Source: Candidatus Rokuibacteriota bacterium
GTDB lineage: Bacteria; Methylomirabilota; Methylomirabilia; Rokubacteriales; CSP1-6
NCBI GenBank assembly: GCA_003220265.1
Contig: QHRW01000080.1
Location: 1-34,202, forward strand
Reading direction: 5' to 3'
Length of the DNA stretch: 34,202 bases
The notes under the pieces were generated by a model. That model had not been told where the DNA came from, searched no databases, and saw only the letters and a program-made list of their open reading frames with translations. A program made the translations under genes and the position numbers. This document shows, in pieces, positions 15,052 through 22,790 of the stretch (position 1 is its first letter; each line of letters starts with the position of its first letter).

Positions 15052-16737
15052 TCAGCGCACTCGCACGCGCGGCCGCGGCGCCATCCGCACGCGCTTGAGG
15101 CTGCGCAGGTGATCGGCCACCACGTCCCACACGGGCGGCCCGTCGGCCTCGCCGAGCGAGGCCCAGCCCGTCGCGCGATAGCGACGCGCCGGCTGCAGCG
15201 TGCGTCCGCCCACGCGGACGTCGCGGATGCGGCGGCCGATCGCCGCCGCGGGCTCGATCGTGTACGCGAGCCCGCCCACGCGCACCATGTCGCCGCCCTG
15301 ACGATAGTACGGATCGGGATGGAAGAGGTTGTCGGCCACGTCCTCCATCAGCGTCAGGATCTCGCGGCCGGTCATCTCGCGCGTCCACGTGCCGGCATAG
15401 GTCAGCGCCGTGTGCGTGTAGACGTCCTCCAGTGTGATGGCCTGCCCCGGCACCATCGTGAGCCCCCAGCGAAAGCCCGGTGAGAACGCCACCTGGGCGT
15501 CGGCCCGCTTGAGCAGCGCGTCCAGGATCACCTCGTCGAAGGTGCCGTTGAAGTTGCCGCGCCGGTAGAGCAGCGACTCCGAGACCGCCAGCGTCTCGCC
15601 CAGCTTCGCCTCGTGCGGCGCCCGCACCTCGGTGACGAGCGCCGCCATCGCGGCATCTTCCGCGATCGCACCGGACAGGACGGGCAGCAGCCGGTATCGG
15701 TGACCCACCACGCGGCCGCCGCTCACCTCGAGATCGAGCCGGCTGAGGAACTTGCCGTGCGAGCCGGAGCTGACCACCAGCGTGCGCCCGACCTCGATCG
15801 GCTCCGGCAGGCCGTCGTGCGTGTGGCCGCCCAGGATCACGTCGAGCCCGGTGACGCGCGAGGCCAGCTTGAGGTCGACGGCGATGCCGTTGTGGCTCAG
15901 CAGCACCACGCAGTCCACCTTCTTGTCGTCGCGCAGCTCGCGCACCAGCGCCTGGATCTGGTCGTCGCGGATGCCGAACGTCAGGTCGGGCACGAAGCGG
16001 CGCGGGTGCGCGACCGGCGTGTAGGGAAACGCCTGGCCGATGACGCCGATCCGCACGCCGCCGACCTCTCGCACGGTGGCGGCCTTGAAGACGCGCTCGC
16101 CCCAGCCGACCTCGCTCACGTTCTGCGCCAGGAACTCGCCGGTGAAGCGCCCGCCGCCGTCGCGGTCGCCGAACAGCTCACGGACGCGCTCGAGGCCGTG
16201 CATGAACTCCCAGTGCGCGGTGAAGACTTCCACGCCCAGCTCGTTGGTCGCGCGCAGCATGTCCTCGCCGCGGCTCCACAGCGCCGTCGCCGACCCCTGC
16301 AGCGCGTCGCCCCCGTCGAGCAGCAGCGTCTTGCCGGGCCGCTCCGCGCGGACGCGCTTCACCAGCGTGGCCAGGTGCGCGTAGCCGCCCAGGCGCCCGT
16401 AGCGCGCGGCCAGCGCCGGGAAGTCGAGATACGTCAGCGCGTAGGCGGCCGGGCTCCCGCGCGGGATGCCGTAGGCGGCCAGGAAGGCCTCGCCCGTGAG
16501 ATACGGTGGCTTGCCCCGCTCGGCGCCGACACCCAGCAGCGTGTCGGGCTCGCGAGAGTACACCGGCCGGAGCGTGGCGTGCGTGTCGGTGAGATGCAGC
16601 AGGGTGACGTTGCCGAGCGGCTCGAAGTCCAGCAGCCGCTCGGGCGCGTCGGCCGCCTCCGCCAGGGCGCGCGGCCCGAGCCCGGCCGTGGCCGCGACGC
16701 CGAGCAGCTTGAGCAGATCGCGGCGCGTCACGTCCAT
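15052..16737 (-). CDS. soxB: SoxB thiosulfohydrolase
   Basis: A 561-residue periplasmic dinuclear manganese enzyme that hydrolyses sulfate from the sulfonate carried on SoxY. A twin-arginine signal (VTRRDLLKLLGVAATAGL) opens it. The 5'-nucleotidase/metallophosphatase ligands are Asp51 and His53 in LHLTDTHATLRP, Asp144 in LLDGGDALQGS, the HWEF motif at about 175, VVLLSHNGI and LGGHTHDG. The C-terminal 5'-nucleotidase-type domain begins near 380. Length agrees with SoxB, and the HWEF signature separates it from true 5'-nucleotidases. It is 16 bases after the SoxXA fusion gene and in the same operon as soxYZ. Confidence 0.95.
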   Translation of the reverse strand: MDVTRRDLLKLLGVAATAGLGPRALAEAADAPERLLDFEPLGNVTLLHLTDTHATLRPVYSREPDTLLGVGAERGKPPYLTGEAFLAAYGIPRGSPAAYALTYLDFPALAARYGRLGGYAHLATLVKRVRAERPGKTLLLDGGDALQGSATALWSRGEDMLRATNELGVEVFTAHWEFMHGLERVRELFGDRDGGGRFTGEFLAQNVSEVGWGERVFKAATVREVGGVRIGVIGQAFPYTPVAHPRRFVPDLTFGIRDDQIQALVRELRDDKKVDCVVLLSHNGIAVDLKLASRVTGLDVILGGHTHDGLPEPIEVGRTLVVSSGSHGKFLSRLDLEVSGGRVVGHRYRLLPVLSGAIAEDAAMAALVTEVRAPHEAKLGETLAVSESLLYRRGNFNGTFDEVILDALLKRADAQVAFSPGFRWGLTMVPGQAITLEDVYTHTALTYAGTWTREMTGREILTLMEDVADNLFHPDPYYRQGGDMVRVGGLAYTIEPAAAIGRRIRDVRVGGRTLQPARRYRATGWASLGEADGPPVWDVVADHLRSLKRVRMAPRPRVRVR

Positions 16738-16753
16738 GGACGCCGCTGCGCCG

Positions 16754-18040
16754 CTAGTGGCGGATGCCGGGGACGTTCAGGGGCTTGCCGTTGTCGAACT
16801 GGGTGAGGTAGAGCTCGAGCTCGGCGTACTCGATGGAGTCGGCGGCGAGCATGTTCGCGCCCAGCGGCGTCATGCACCACTGGAAACGCTTGCGCATGTC
16901 CCAGGCGTCGTTGAGGCTCGTGCGCCACGTCGGGAGGTGGCGGGTGAGGCCGGCGGTCGCGTCGCCCAGCAGGCGGCCGCCGAGGAACTTTCCGGCCCCG
17001 CGGTCGGGCGTGTGGCAGTCGACGCACGCGTGATTGCGCTCGCCCACGCGACGATGAAAGGTCGCCTCGCCGCGCGCCAGCGCCGCTCGCGCGGGCGCGC
17101 TCGTCGTGTCGATGACCACCGGCATGCCGTCGGAGGCCATCTTGATGAGCATGGCGAGGTCGACGTTGGCGGCGCTCTCGATCAGCAGCGGCGCGCCGGT
17201 CGTCTCCGGCCCGTGCACCGTGAGGAAGTCCTCGATGGACATCACGCGTCGATACGCCTCTACGTACTTGGGATAGCGGGTGGCCACGCCGCGCATCGAC
17301 TTTTCGGTGCCCCCGGCATGGCAGTCCGCGCAGGACTTCCCGGTGGGACCTCGACGACCCCACGTCGTCTCGGCGCTCTCGGCGCGGAGGACGGCCGGGT
17401 TGTTGGTGGGGTCGAGGTTGTCGCCGAAGCCGACCGGCTTGCGGCGCGTGAACGGATTGCGGTCGGGGTCCTTCTCGGCCACCACCGGGCCGCGCAGCGT
17501 CTGGAGGTAGGCGACGAGGTGAACGATCTCCTCCGGAGTGAACACGCCTTGCGCGCCCCAGGGCGGCATCACCGTCTTGGGGAACGTCACTCGCGGATCC
17601 CAGAGCTGCTGGTACAGGTACGCGTCGGCCAGTTTGCGGTCGGCCAGCGTGGAGAGGTCGGGGCCGACGCTGCCGGCCGGCCACACGTCGTCGCCCGGCA
17701 CCAGGTGGCAGCCCGTGCAGGGTCCCTTGACGCGGTCGAGGAATAGCGCACGGCCGCGCTCGGGATCGCCGGTCACACCGGCCGGCATCGTCGCGCGCTG
17801 CACGGGCGGCTCGGGCCGCGTGTCGTCGTAAGCATAGGTGCGGAAGCGGGCGAAGTCCCGCGTCGTCCACCCCGGATAGCGCACCGCCACGCGACGGCCA
17901 TCGGGCTCCACGCGCACGTCGCCCCGCGCCTCGGGCACCGCCCGCGAGGTCCAGCGTGGAAGGGAGGGACGGTCAGCGGCGGTGGCACAGCCGGCCGACA
18001 GCACGAGCACGGCGAGCCAGCGCATCGGGCGACGTCGCAT
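16754..18040 (-). CDS. soxXA: SoxX-SoxA fusion, triheme cytochrome c
   Basis: A single 428-residue polypeptide joins the two subunits of SoxXA, the cytochrome that links thiosulfate oxidatively to SoxY. The N-terminal SoxX part (about 85-190) has heme motif CTGCH (108-112) and axial Met158 in KTVMPPWG. A linker leads to the SoxA part (about 200-428) with two heme sites, CADCH (237-241) and CVDCH (339-343). The active-site Cys389 lies in MRKRFQWCMTPLG, where SoxA carries the cysteine persulfide heme ligand. A signal sequence ends in LSAGC at 14-18, so it may be a lipoprotein (position -3 is Ser, hence a weak lipobox). ATG at 18025 is an alternative start. It follows soxZ by seven bases. Confidence 0.92.
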   Translation of the reverse strand: MRRRPMRWLAVLVLSAGCATAADRPSLPRWTSRAVPEARGDVRVEPDGRRVAVRYPGWTTRDFARFRTYAYDDTRPEPPVQRATMPAGVTGDPERGRALFLDRVKGPCTGCHLVPGDDVWPAGSVGPDLSTLADRKLADAYLYQQLWDPRVTFPKTVMPPWGAQGVFTPEEIVHLVAYLQTLRGPVVAEKDPDRNPFTRRKPVGFGDNLDPTNNPAVLRAESAETTWGRRGPTGKSCADCHAGGTEKSMRGVATRYPKYVEAYRRVMSIEDFLTVHGPETTGAPLLIESAANVDLAMLIKMASDGMPVVIDTTSAPARAALARGEATFHRRVGERNHACVDCHTPDRGAGKFLGGRLLGDATAGLTRHLPTWRTSLNDAWDMRKRFQWCMTPLGANMLAADSIEYAELELYLTQFDNGKPLNVPGIRH

Positions 18041-18047
18041 CAGGCGC

Positions 18048-18380
18048 TCACGAGAACGCGATGTCGACCGAGCCCTCGTACTTTTGCCCGTGGGTGTCGT
18101 GGAAGGAGACGGTCAGCTTGCCGGGATCGGTCGCCTTCACCGCGAACGCGAAGAAGGGGTTTTCGCTGACGCTCTGGGTCGTGTCGAAGGTGGCGATCGT
18201 CTTGCCGAGGTACGTCACCGTGACGGTGTCGATGTACTGGTACTTCTTGTCGATGATCTTTCCGGCCTTGTCGCGCTCGATGCGCTCCATCGGGTGGATC
18301 ACCAGGCAGCGAACGCGGATGACGTCACCGGCCTTGATGCTGGCGGGCACGCGCAGGCGGACCTTGCCGATGTCCGACAT
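18048..18380 (-). CDS. soxZ: SoxZ, sulfur-carrier complex subunit
   Basis: A 110-residue immunoglobulin-like beta-sandwich protein with no signal peptide; SoxZ is exported bound to the Tat substrate SoxY. Signature stretches are RVPASIKAGDVIRVRCLVIH, HPMERIERD, the strand pair TVTVTYLGKTIATF and the C-terminal FFAFAVKATDPGKLTVSFHD with W/T-rich DTHG. It forms the SoxYZ heterodimer that carries the substrate on SoxY's C-terminal cysteine. It starts three bases after the soxY stop, so the two are translated at matched levels. Confidence 0.95.
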   Translation of the reverse strand: MSDIGKVRLRVPASIKAGDVIRVRCLVIHPMERIERDKAGKIIDKKYQYIDTVTVTYLGKTIATFDTTQSVSENPFFAFAVKATDPGKLTVSFHDTHGQKYEGSVDIAFS

Positions 18381-18383
18381 GGC

Positions 18384-18890
18384 CTAGCCTCCGCAGCCGC
18401 CGACGGTCACCTTCACCTCGCGCGTCAGCGCGAGGAGCGTGCCGTCGCTCTGCTCGACGATCGCCCGCACGTCCGTCGTCTCGCCCAGGCGGATGTTGGC
18501 GCCCATGTAGGCCTGGCCCGACGCCGGCGTGAGCGCCACGCGGGTGACGATGGGGATGCGGTTCTTGTCGGCCACGATGTAGATGTGCTTGACGTAGCTC
18601 TGCGGCGTCATCGGCGCGTTGACCTCGACGCCCACCGGCACCACCGCGCCGTTCTCGGCGATGAGCGGGATGTCGAGCTTGATCATGCCGCTGCCGTCCT
18701 TCATCGGCCGCCCGCCGAACACGCGCTTGAGCGCCGCCTCCAGCGGCTCGTTCTGCCCCAGCGCCTGCGCCGCGGCCGGCGCGGCGCCGCCCAGCGTGAC
18801 CACGCCACCGAGCGAGACCGCCACCCCGACCGTCCCCAGCGCGCCCAGCGCCGCCCGCCGTGTGAGTCCCGTGTCGTGACCTTGCCTCAT
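18384..18890 (-). CDS. soxY: SoxY, thiosulfate-binding carrier protein
   Basis: A 168-residue periplasmic protein ending in VTVGGCGG, the swinging-arm motif whose cysteine (166) covalently holds sulfur intermediates. The N-terminus carries a twin-arginine-like signal (LTRRAALGALGTVGVAVSLG). The middle has the SoxY beta-sandwich motifs LDIPLIAENGAVVPVGVEV and KHIYIVADKNRIPIV. The start ATG at 18890 has GGAGG eight bases upstream. It is the first of the soxYZ-XA-B genes, yet only 39 bases separate it from the upstream hydrolase gene, so the sox genes may be read from further upstream. Confidence 0.95.
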   Translation of the reverse strand: MRQGHDTGLTRRAALGALGTVGVAVSLGGVVTLGGAAPAAAQALGQNEPLEAALKRVFGGRPMKDGSGMIKLDIPLIAENGAVVPVGVEVNAPMTPQSYVKHIYIVADKNRIPIVTRVALTPASGQAYMGANIRLGETTDVRAIVEQSDGTLLALTREVKVTVGGCGG

Positions 18891-18929
18891 CGTCCCACCC
18901 TCCGCGCCCGCCGTCGGGGCGGTGCCCCA

Positions 18930-19859
18930 TTATGCCCCGTCCGGCCTCGGAGGCGAATTCCTCCGCGCCGGGGTCACGGCAAAGAAGTCGTTCAGCGCCT
19001 CGGCCGTCGGCCCGGGAGCCTCCTCGGGGAAAAAATGGCCGGCGTCGATCGGCCAACCCTGCACGGCGTCGCTCCACACCCGCCAGAGCGTCAACGGTCC
19101 GCCGGCCTCGACGTACCAGGTGTTGAGCGCGCCTTCAGCACTCCAGAGCACGAGCAGCGGGCAGGCGATGCGCCGGTCGCTCGCGCGATCCGCCCGGTCG
19201 TGCTCGCGATCGCGGCTCGCGGCCGCTCGATACTCCTCGCAGATCGCGTGGATGTGCGCGGGATCCCGAAGCGCCTCGATGTAGGCCGCTCGAACCTCGG
19301 GCGGAAATGCCGACGCGGGAGAGCCCCACGCCCCGAGCGCGTTGTCGACGATGGCCTCGGGCGCCGCTGCCAGGATGCGCTCGGGCAGCGGCGCGGGCTG
19401 CGCCAGGAGCGACCACGGCCAGTACGCAAGGGCGAACCTCGCGTCGGCTCGGTCCCACACCGTCTCCGTCGGCAGGACGTCGAGGACGGCCAGCCGGTCG
19501 ACGCGGCCGGGATGGTCGAGCGCCAGGCGATAGGCGACGCGACCGCCGCGGTCGTGCCCCGCGACCGAGAAGTGCTCAAACCCGAGCCGCGCCATGACGG
19601 CCACCATGTCGTGCGCCATGGCGCGCTTGGCATACGGCGCATGGTCCGGCGTCGAGGCGGGGCATCCGCTGCGCCCGTAGCCGCGAAGGTCGGGACAGAC
19701 GACCGTGAAGTGGCGCGCCAGGAGGGGCGCGACGCTGCGCCACATCAGGTGGGTCTGCGGAAAGCCGTGCAGCAAGAGGACCGGCGGCCCGGCCCCGGAC
19801 CAGCGCACGAACACCGTGGTCTCGCCCGTGTCGACCTCGGTGGTCTCGAAGCCGTCCAT
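18930..19859 (-). CDS. Alpha/beta hydrolase, haloacetate dehalogenase/epoxide hydrolase-like
   Basis: A 309-residue alpha/beta-hydrolase. The oxyanion-hole motif VLLLHGFPQTHLMWR, the nucleophile elbow VAGHDRGGRVAYRL (Asp nucleophile, not Ser), and the catalytic His in DAGHFFPEEAP are present. The Asp nucleophile and the RGGRVAYRLALDHPGRVDRL context match fluoroacetate dehalogenases and epoxide hydrolases rather than esterases. Its natural substrate is unknown. It is odd as a passenger inside the soe-sox transcription unit (26 bases after soeA, 39 before soxY). No signal peptide. Confidence 0.85.
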   Translation of the reverse strand: MDGFETTEVDTGETTVFVRWSGAGPPVLLLHGFPQTHLMWRSVAPLLARHFTVVCPDLRGYGRSGCPASTPDHAPYAKRAMAHDMVAVMARLGFEHFSVAGHDRGGRVAYRLALDHPGRVDRLAVLDVLPTETVWDRADARFALAYWPWSLLAQPAPLPERILAAAPEAIVDNALGAWGSPASAFPPEVRAAYIEALRDPAHIHAICEEYRAAASRDREHDRADRASDRRIACPLLVLWSAEGALNTWYVEAGGPLTLWRVWSDAVQGWPIDAGHFFPEEAPGPTAEALNDFFAVTPARRNSPPRPDGA

Positions 19860-19884
19860 CGTCCAGGCCGCCGCGCGGCGCGGG

Positions 19885-22701
19885 TCAGTCGAGGCGGTAC
19901 GCCTGGGCGTCGGGCTTGAAGGCCCGTGGCAGCCAGAGGGGACGGCGCAGATTGCCGGGCCCGGGCGCCGGGCGCGCCTTGGCCAGCCACTCGCGGTAGA
20001 CCTCGAACGAGCGGTTCGTGTCCACGAAGATGTCGCCGTAACGCTCGCCGGCCGCCGGCCGGGTGACGGTCACCTTCTGATGCCAGCAGTGCTGGCCGCT
20101 GACGGGGTCCGGCTGGACGGGGAACGTCAGGTTCTGATGAACGCCGGCATCCTCCCACCACACGCGCTCGGAGTCGGGATCCTCGCTGGTCCACGGGCGC
20201 ACGCCGTGCACCTGCCGCATGCGCCAGCGGCCGGGCCCTTCCCGCTTGAGATCCACGAGCGCCGTCGACCAGCGCTCGCCGCCGCTCGACTCCGCGAGCC
20301 GCCAGCGGCCGAGATGATGCGAGCACGCGACGATGCCCGGCCGGATCGCCTCCGTCACCCACACCTTGTCGACGAACCAGCCGATGGCGGTGGCGATCTT
20401 CAGCAGGTCGCCGGTGGCCACGCGCAGGCGCGCGGCGTCCTCGGGATGGATCCACAGCGGGTTCGTGTGCGAGATCTCGTAGAGCCACTTGGCGTTGCCC
20501 GAGCGCGTGTGGATCAGCGTCGGCAGCCGGAACGTCGGCAGCAGCACCATCTCGCCCTTGCCGCGATCGATGTTCGACCAATGCACGTGGCTGCGGATGT
20601 ACCCGGGCAGCGCTTCCTCGGGCCACTTCCAGTCCTTCAGCGTCTTGCTGAAGAGCTCCAGCTTGCGCGAGGGCGTGGGAAACCCGACGTACGCGCGCCC
20701 GTCGATCTGCACACCCACGGCGTTGCCGTTCTTGCTGATGACGCTCGTCACCGGATCGACGGCCGTCCCGTCCATCTCGCGGGCGGACGGGGGCAGCTCG
20801 TGGGTGCGATAGACGTTGTCCTCGATCAGGAAGGCGCCGTAGCGCCGCATGTACTCGAGCGGTGTGAGGTTCTCGCGCTTCGCGGCCTCGGGCAGGCCGG
20901 GCACGCTGTTCTCGAACATCCACTGATAGAATTCGGCGATCCGTAACTTCTGCCCAGGGCGATAAGGAGACTCGAAGTATTTCCGGATTCCCAGCGCTCC
21001 GTCGGGGTCGATCCGCCAGGACAGCTCGATCCAGAACTCGTCCTCTTCCCAGATTTGACCAAGGCCGGCCGCCTCGTGCGCCTGCCACGTGAGATCGAAC
21101 GTCCGGCCGCGCCGCTCGAGCGCCACGCGCAGCACCGGCTGGCGAAAGCCGATCCACCGCGCGGCGTGCGTCTCCTGCGACATGAGGTCGTGGCGCTCGG
21201 AGGCGTGGCCCATCGGCAGCACGTAATCGGCGAACCACGCCGTCTCGCTCCAGACGGGCGTGAGGCACGCGTGACGCTCCACCTTGGCCTCGTCGGTCAG
21301 CATCTCGATCCACGACATGCCGTCGGGGTTGGTCCACACGGGGTTGTAGACGCGCGTGAAGTACATCGCCAGCTTGCCGCGGCCCTCGCGCAGGAAGTGC
21401 GGGAGCAGGAAGCTCATCTCGAAGAACGCCAGCGGGTACTCCTTGGGCATCAGCAGCTCGCTCCACACCTTGCCCGGCGGCGGCATCATGGGCGGCGCCG
21501 GGATCGCCTTGTGCCAGGCGCTGGGCGCGGTGCCGCCCGGGGTGCCGACGGCGCCCACCAGCACCACCAGCCACTCGAGCGCGCGCGCCACCTGCCAACC
21601 GCCGAGGTTGCCGGCCGCCGTGTTGCGCCAGATGTGGGTGGCCAGCGCCGAGCCGGCAGCGCCGACCGCGCGCGCCAGCTCCACGATCGTCTCCGCCGGC
21701 ACGCCGCTCTCGCGCGCCGCGAACTCCGGCGTGTAGCGCGCGTAGTGCGCGTCGATCGCCTCGTGGAAGGCCTCGAACGTCACCGGCCGGTCGGGATGCT
21801 CCTCGCGCAGGTACTCGTCCCAGTTGGTCCAGCGGCGGACGAAGTCGGCGTCGTAGCGCTTCTCGCGGATGAGCACGTGCGCCATGGCCAGCAGCAGGGC
21901 GGACTCCGAGCCCGGCCACGGCGCCAGCCAGTAGTCCGCCATCGAGGCGGTGTTGCTGAGGCGCGAGTCGATGACAGCCACCTTGGCGCCGCGCGACTTG
22001 GCCTCGATGATGCGCTGGGCGTGCGGGTTGAAGTAGTGGCCGGTCTCCAGGTGCGAGGACAGCAGCAGGATGAAGCGCGCGTTGGCGTGGTCGGGCGAGG
22101 GCCGGTCCATGCCGTGCCAGAAGGCGTAGCCGGCCCGCGCGCTCGACGAGCACACGTTGGTGTGGCTGTTGTGGCCGTCGATGCCCCAGGCGTGGAAGAC
22201 GCGCTGCAGGTAGATCAGCTCGTGGCCCGGGCGGCCGAGGTGGTACATCACCTCGTTCTGCCGGCCCTCGACGAGGGCCGCGCGGATGCGACCGGCGATG
22301 TCGTCGAGGACCTCGTCCCAGGTCACGCGCTCCCACTGGCCGCCGCCGCGCACGCCCTTGCGGCGCAGCGGATAGAGGATGCGCTCGGGATCCTGCACCT
22401 GGTTCAGCGTGGCCGGGCCCTTGGCGCAGTTGCGGCCGCGGCTGCCGGGGTGCACGGGATTGCCCTCGAACTTCTGGATCTTCAGCGTCTGCTGATCGAC
22501 GTAGGCCAGCAGGCCGCACGCCGCCTCGCAGTTGAAGCAGATCGTGGGGATCAGCGCGTAGCGCCGCTTGACCTTCTCGGGCCAGGCGACGGGATCGTAC
22601 TCCTCCCAGTCGGCCCATCGCTCGACCGGAGGATAGGAGGCGAGCGCGGGTGCCGGTGTGAGGTCACGCGCGACCGGATGCAGCGGCTCGGGATGCGGCA
22701 T
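19885..22701 (-). CDS. soeA: Molybdopterin oxidoreductase, SoeA-like sulfite dehydrogenase catalytic subunit
   Basis: A 938-residue complex-iron-sulfur-molybdoenzyme of the DMSO-reductase family. Cysteines 55, 58 and 62 (CFNCEAAC) and 92 (GRNCAKGPA) bind a [4Fe-4S] cluster. The probable Mo ligand is Cys184 in HTNVCSSSARAGY, as in the polysulfide/thiosulfate reductase-like group. No twin-arginine or other signal is seen, so the enzyme should face the cytoplasm as in the SoeABC sulfite dehydrogenase. The partner FeS-NrfD gene precedes it and TauE and sox genes surround it. The function is assigned from context; polysulfide reductase or another sulfur substrate remains possible. ATG at 22701 has AAGGAGA five bases upstream. 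Confidence 0.78.
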   Translation of the reverse strand: MPHPEPLHPVARDLTPAPALASYPPVERWADWEEYDPVAWPEKVKRRYALIPTICFNCEAACGLLAYVDQQTLKIQKFEGNPVHPGSRGRNCAKGPATLNQVQDPERILYPLRRKGVRGGGQWERVTWDEVLDDIAGRIRAALVEGRQNEVMYHLGRPGHELIYLQRVFHAWGIDGHNSHTNVCSSSARAGYAFWHGMDRPSPDHANARFILLLSSHLETGHYFNPHAQRIIEAKSRGAKVAVIDSRLSNTASMADYWLAPWPGSESALLLAMAHVLIREKRYDADFVRRWTNWDEYLREEHPDRPVTFEAFHEAIDAHYARYTPEFAARESGVPAETIVELARAVGAAGSALATHIWRNTAAGNLGGWQVARALEWLVVLVGAVGTPGGTAPSAWHKAIPAPPMMPPPGKVWSELLMPKEYPLAFFEMSFLLPHFLREGRGKLAMYFTRVYNPVWTNPDGMSWIEMLTDEAKVERHACLTPVWSETAWFADYVLPMGHASERHDLMSQETHAARWIGFRQPVLRVALERRGRTFDLTWQAHEAAGLGQIWEEDEFWIELSWRIDPDGALGIRKYFESPYRPGQKLRIAEFYQWMFENSVPGLPEAAKRENLTPLEYMRRYGAFLIEDNVYRTHELPPSAREMDGTAVDPVTSVISKNGNAVGVQIDGRAYVGFPTPSRKLELFSKTLKDWKWPEEALPGYIRSHVHWSNIDRGKGEMVLLPTFRLPTLIHTRSGNAKWLYEISHTNPLWIHPEDAARLRVATGDLLKIATAIGWFVDKVWVTEAIRPGIVACSHHLGRWRLAESSGGERWSTALVDLKREGPGRWRMRQVHGVRPWTSEDPDSERVWWEDAGVHQNLTFPVQPDPVSGQHCWHQKVTVTRPAAGERYGDIFVDTNRSFEVYREWLAKARPAPGPGNLRRPLWLPRAFKPDAQAYRLD

Positions 22702-22722
22702 GACTCTCCTTCGGTTAACGAC

Positions 22723-22790
22723 GGCCGCCACGGCTCCGCCGGGGCGGCCGGAGCGTCGGGGGGGTTTGGGGGGCCATGTCGGGGCCCCCT
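22723..22790 (-). repeat. Paired-hairpin interspersed repeat, copy B
   Basis: Between the soeBC stop and soeA. Plus strand: GGCCGCC A CGGC TCC GCCG G GGCGGCC (22723-22749), a 7+4 bp hairpin with one A-G mismatch, then a G-rich spacer and a second hairpin GGGGGGCC...GGGCCCCC (22768-22789). It matches the repeat at 30412-30479 in inverted orientation over all 68 positions with scattered substitutions, several of them compensatory in the stems. It overlaps the soeBC stop codon. Confidence 0.7.

Noticed and set aside
19885..22701. Formate dehydrogenase as the identity of the molybdoenzyme
   Set aside because: The Mo-ligand region reads NVCSSSAR without the Sec/Cys-His-Gly signature of formate dehydrogenases, and the neighbours are sulfur genes.
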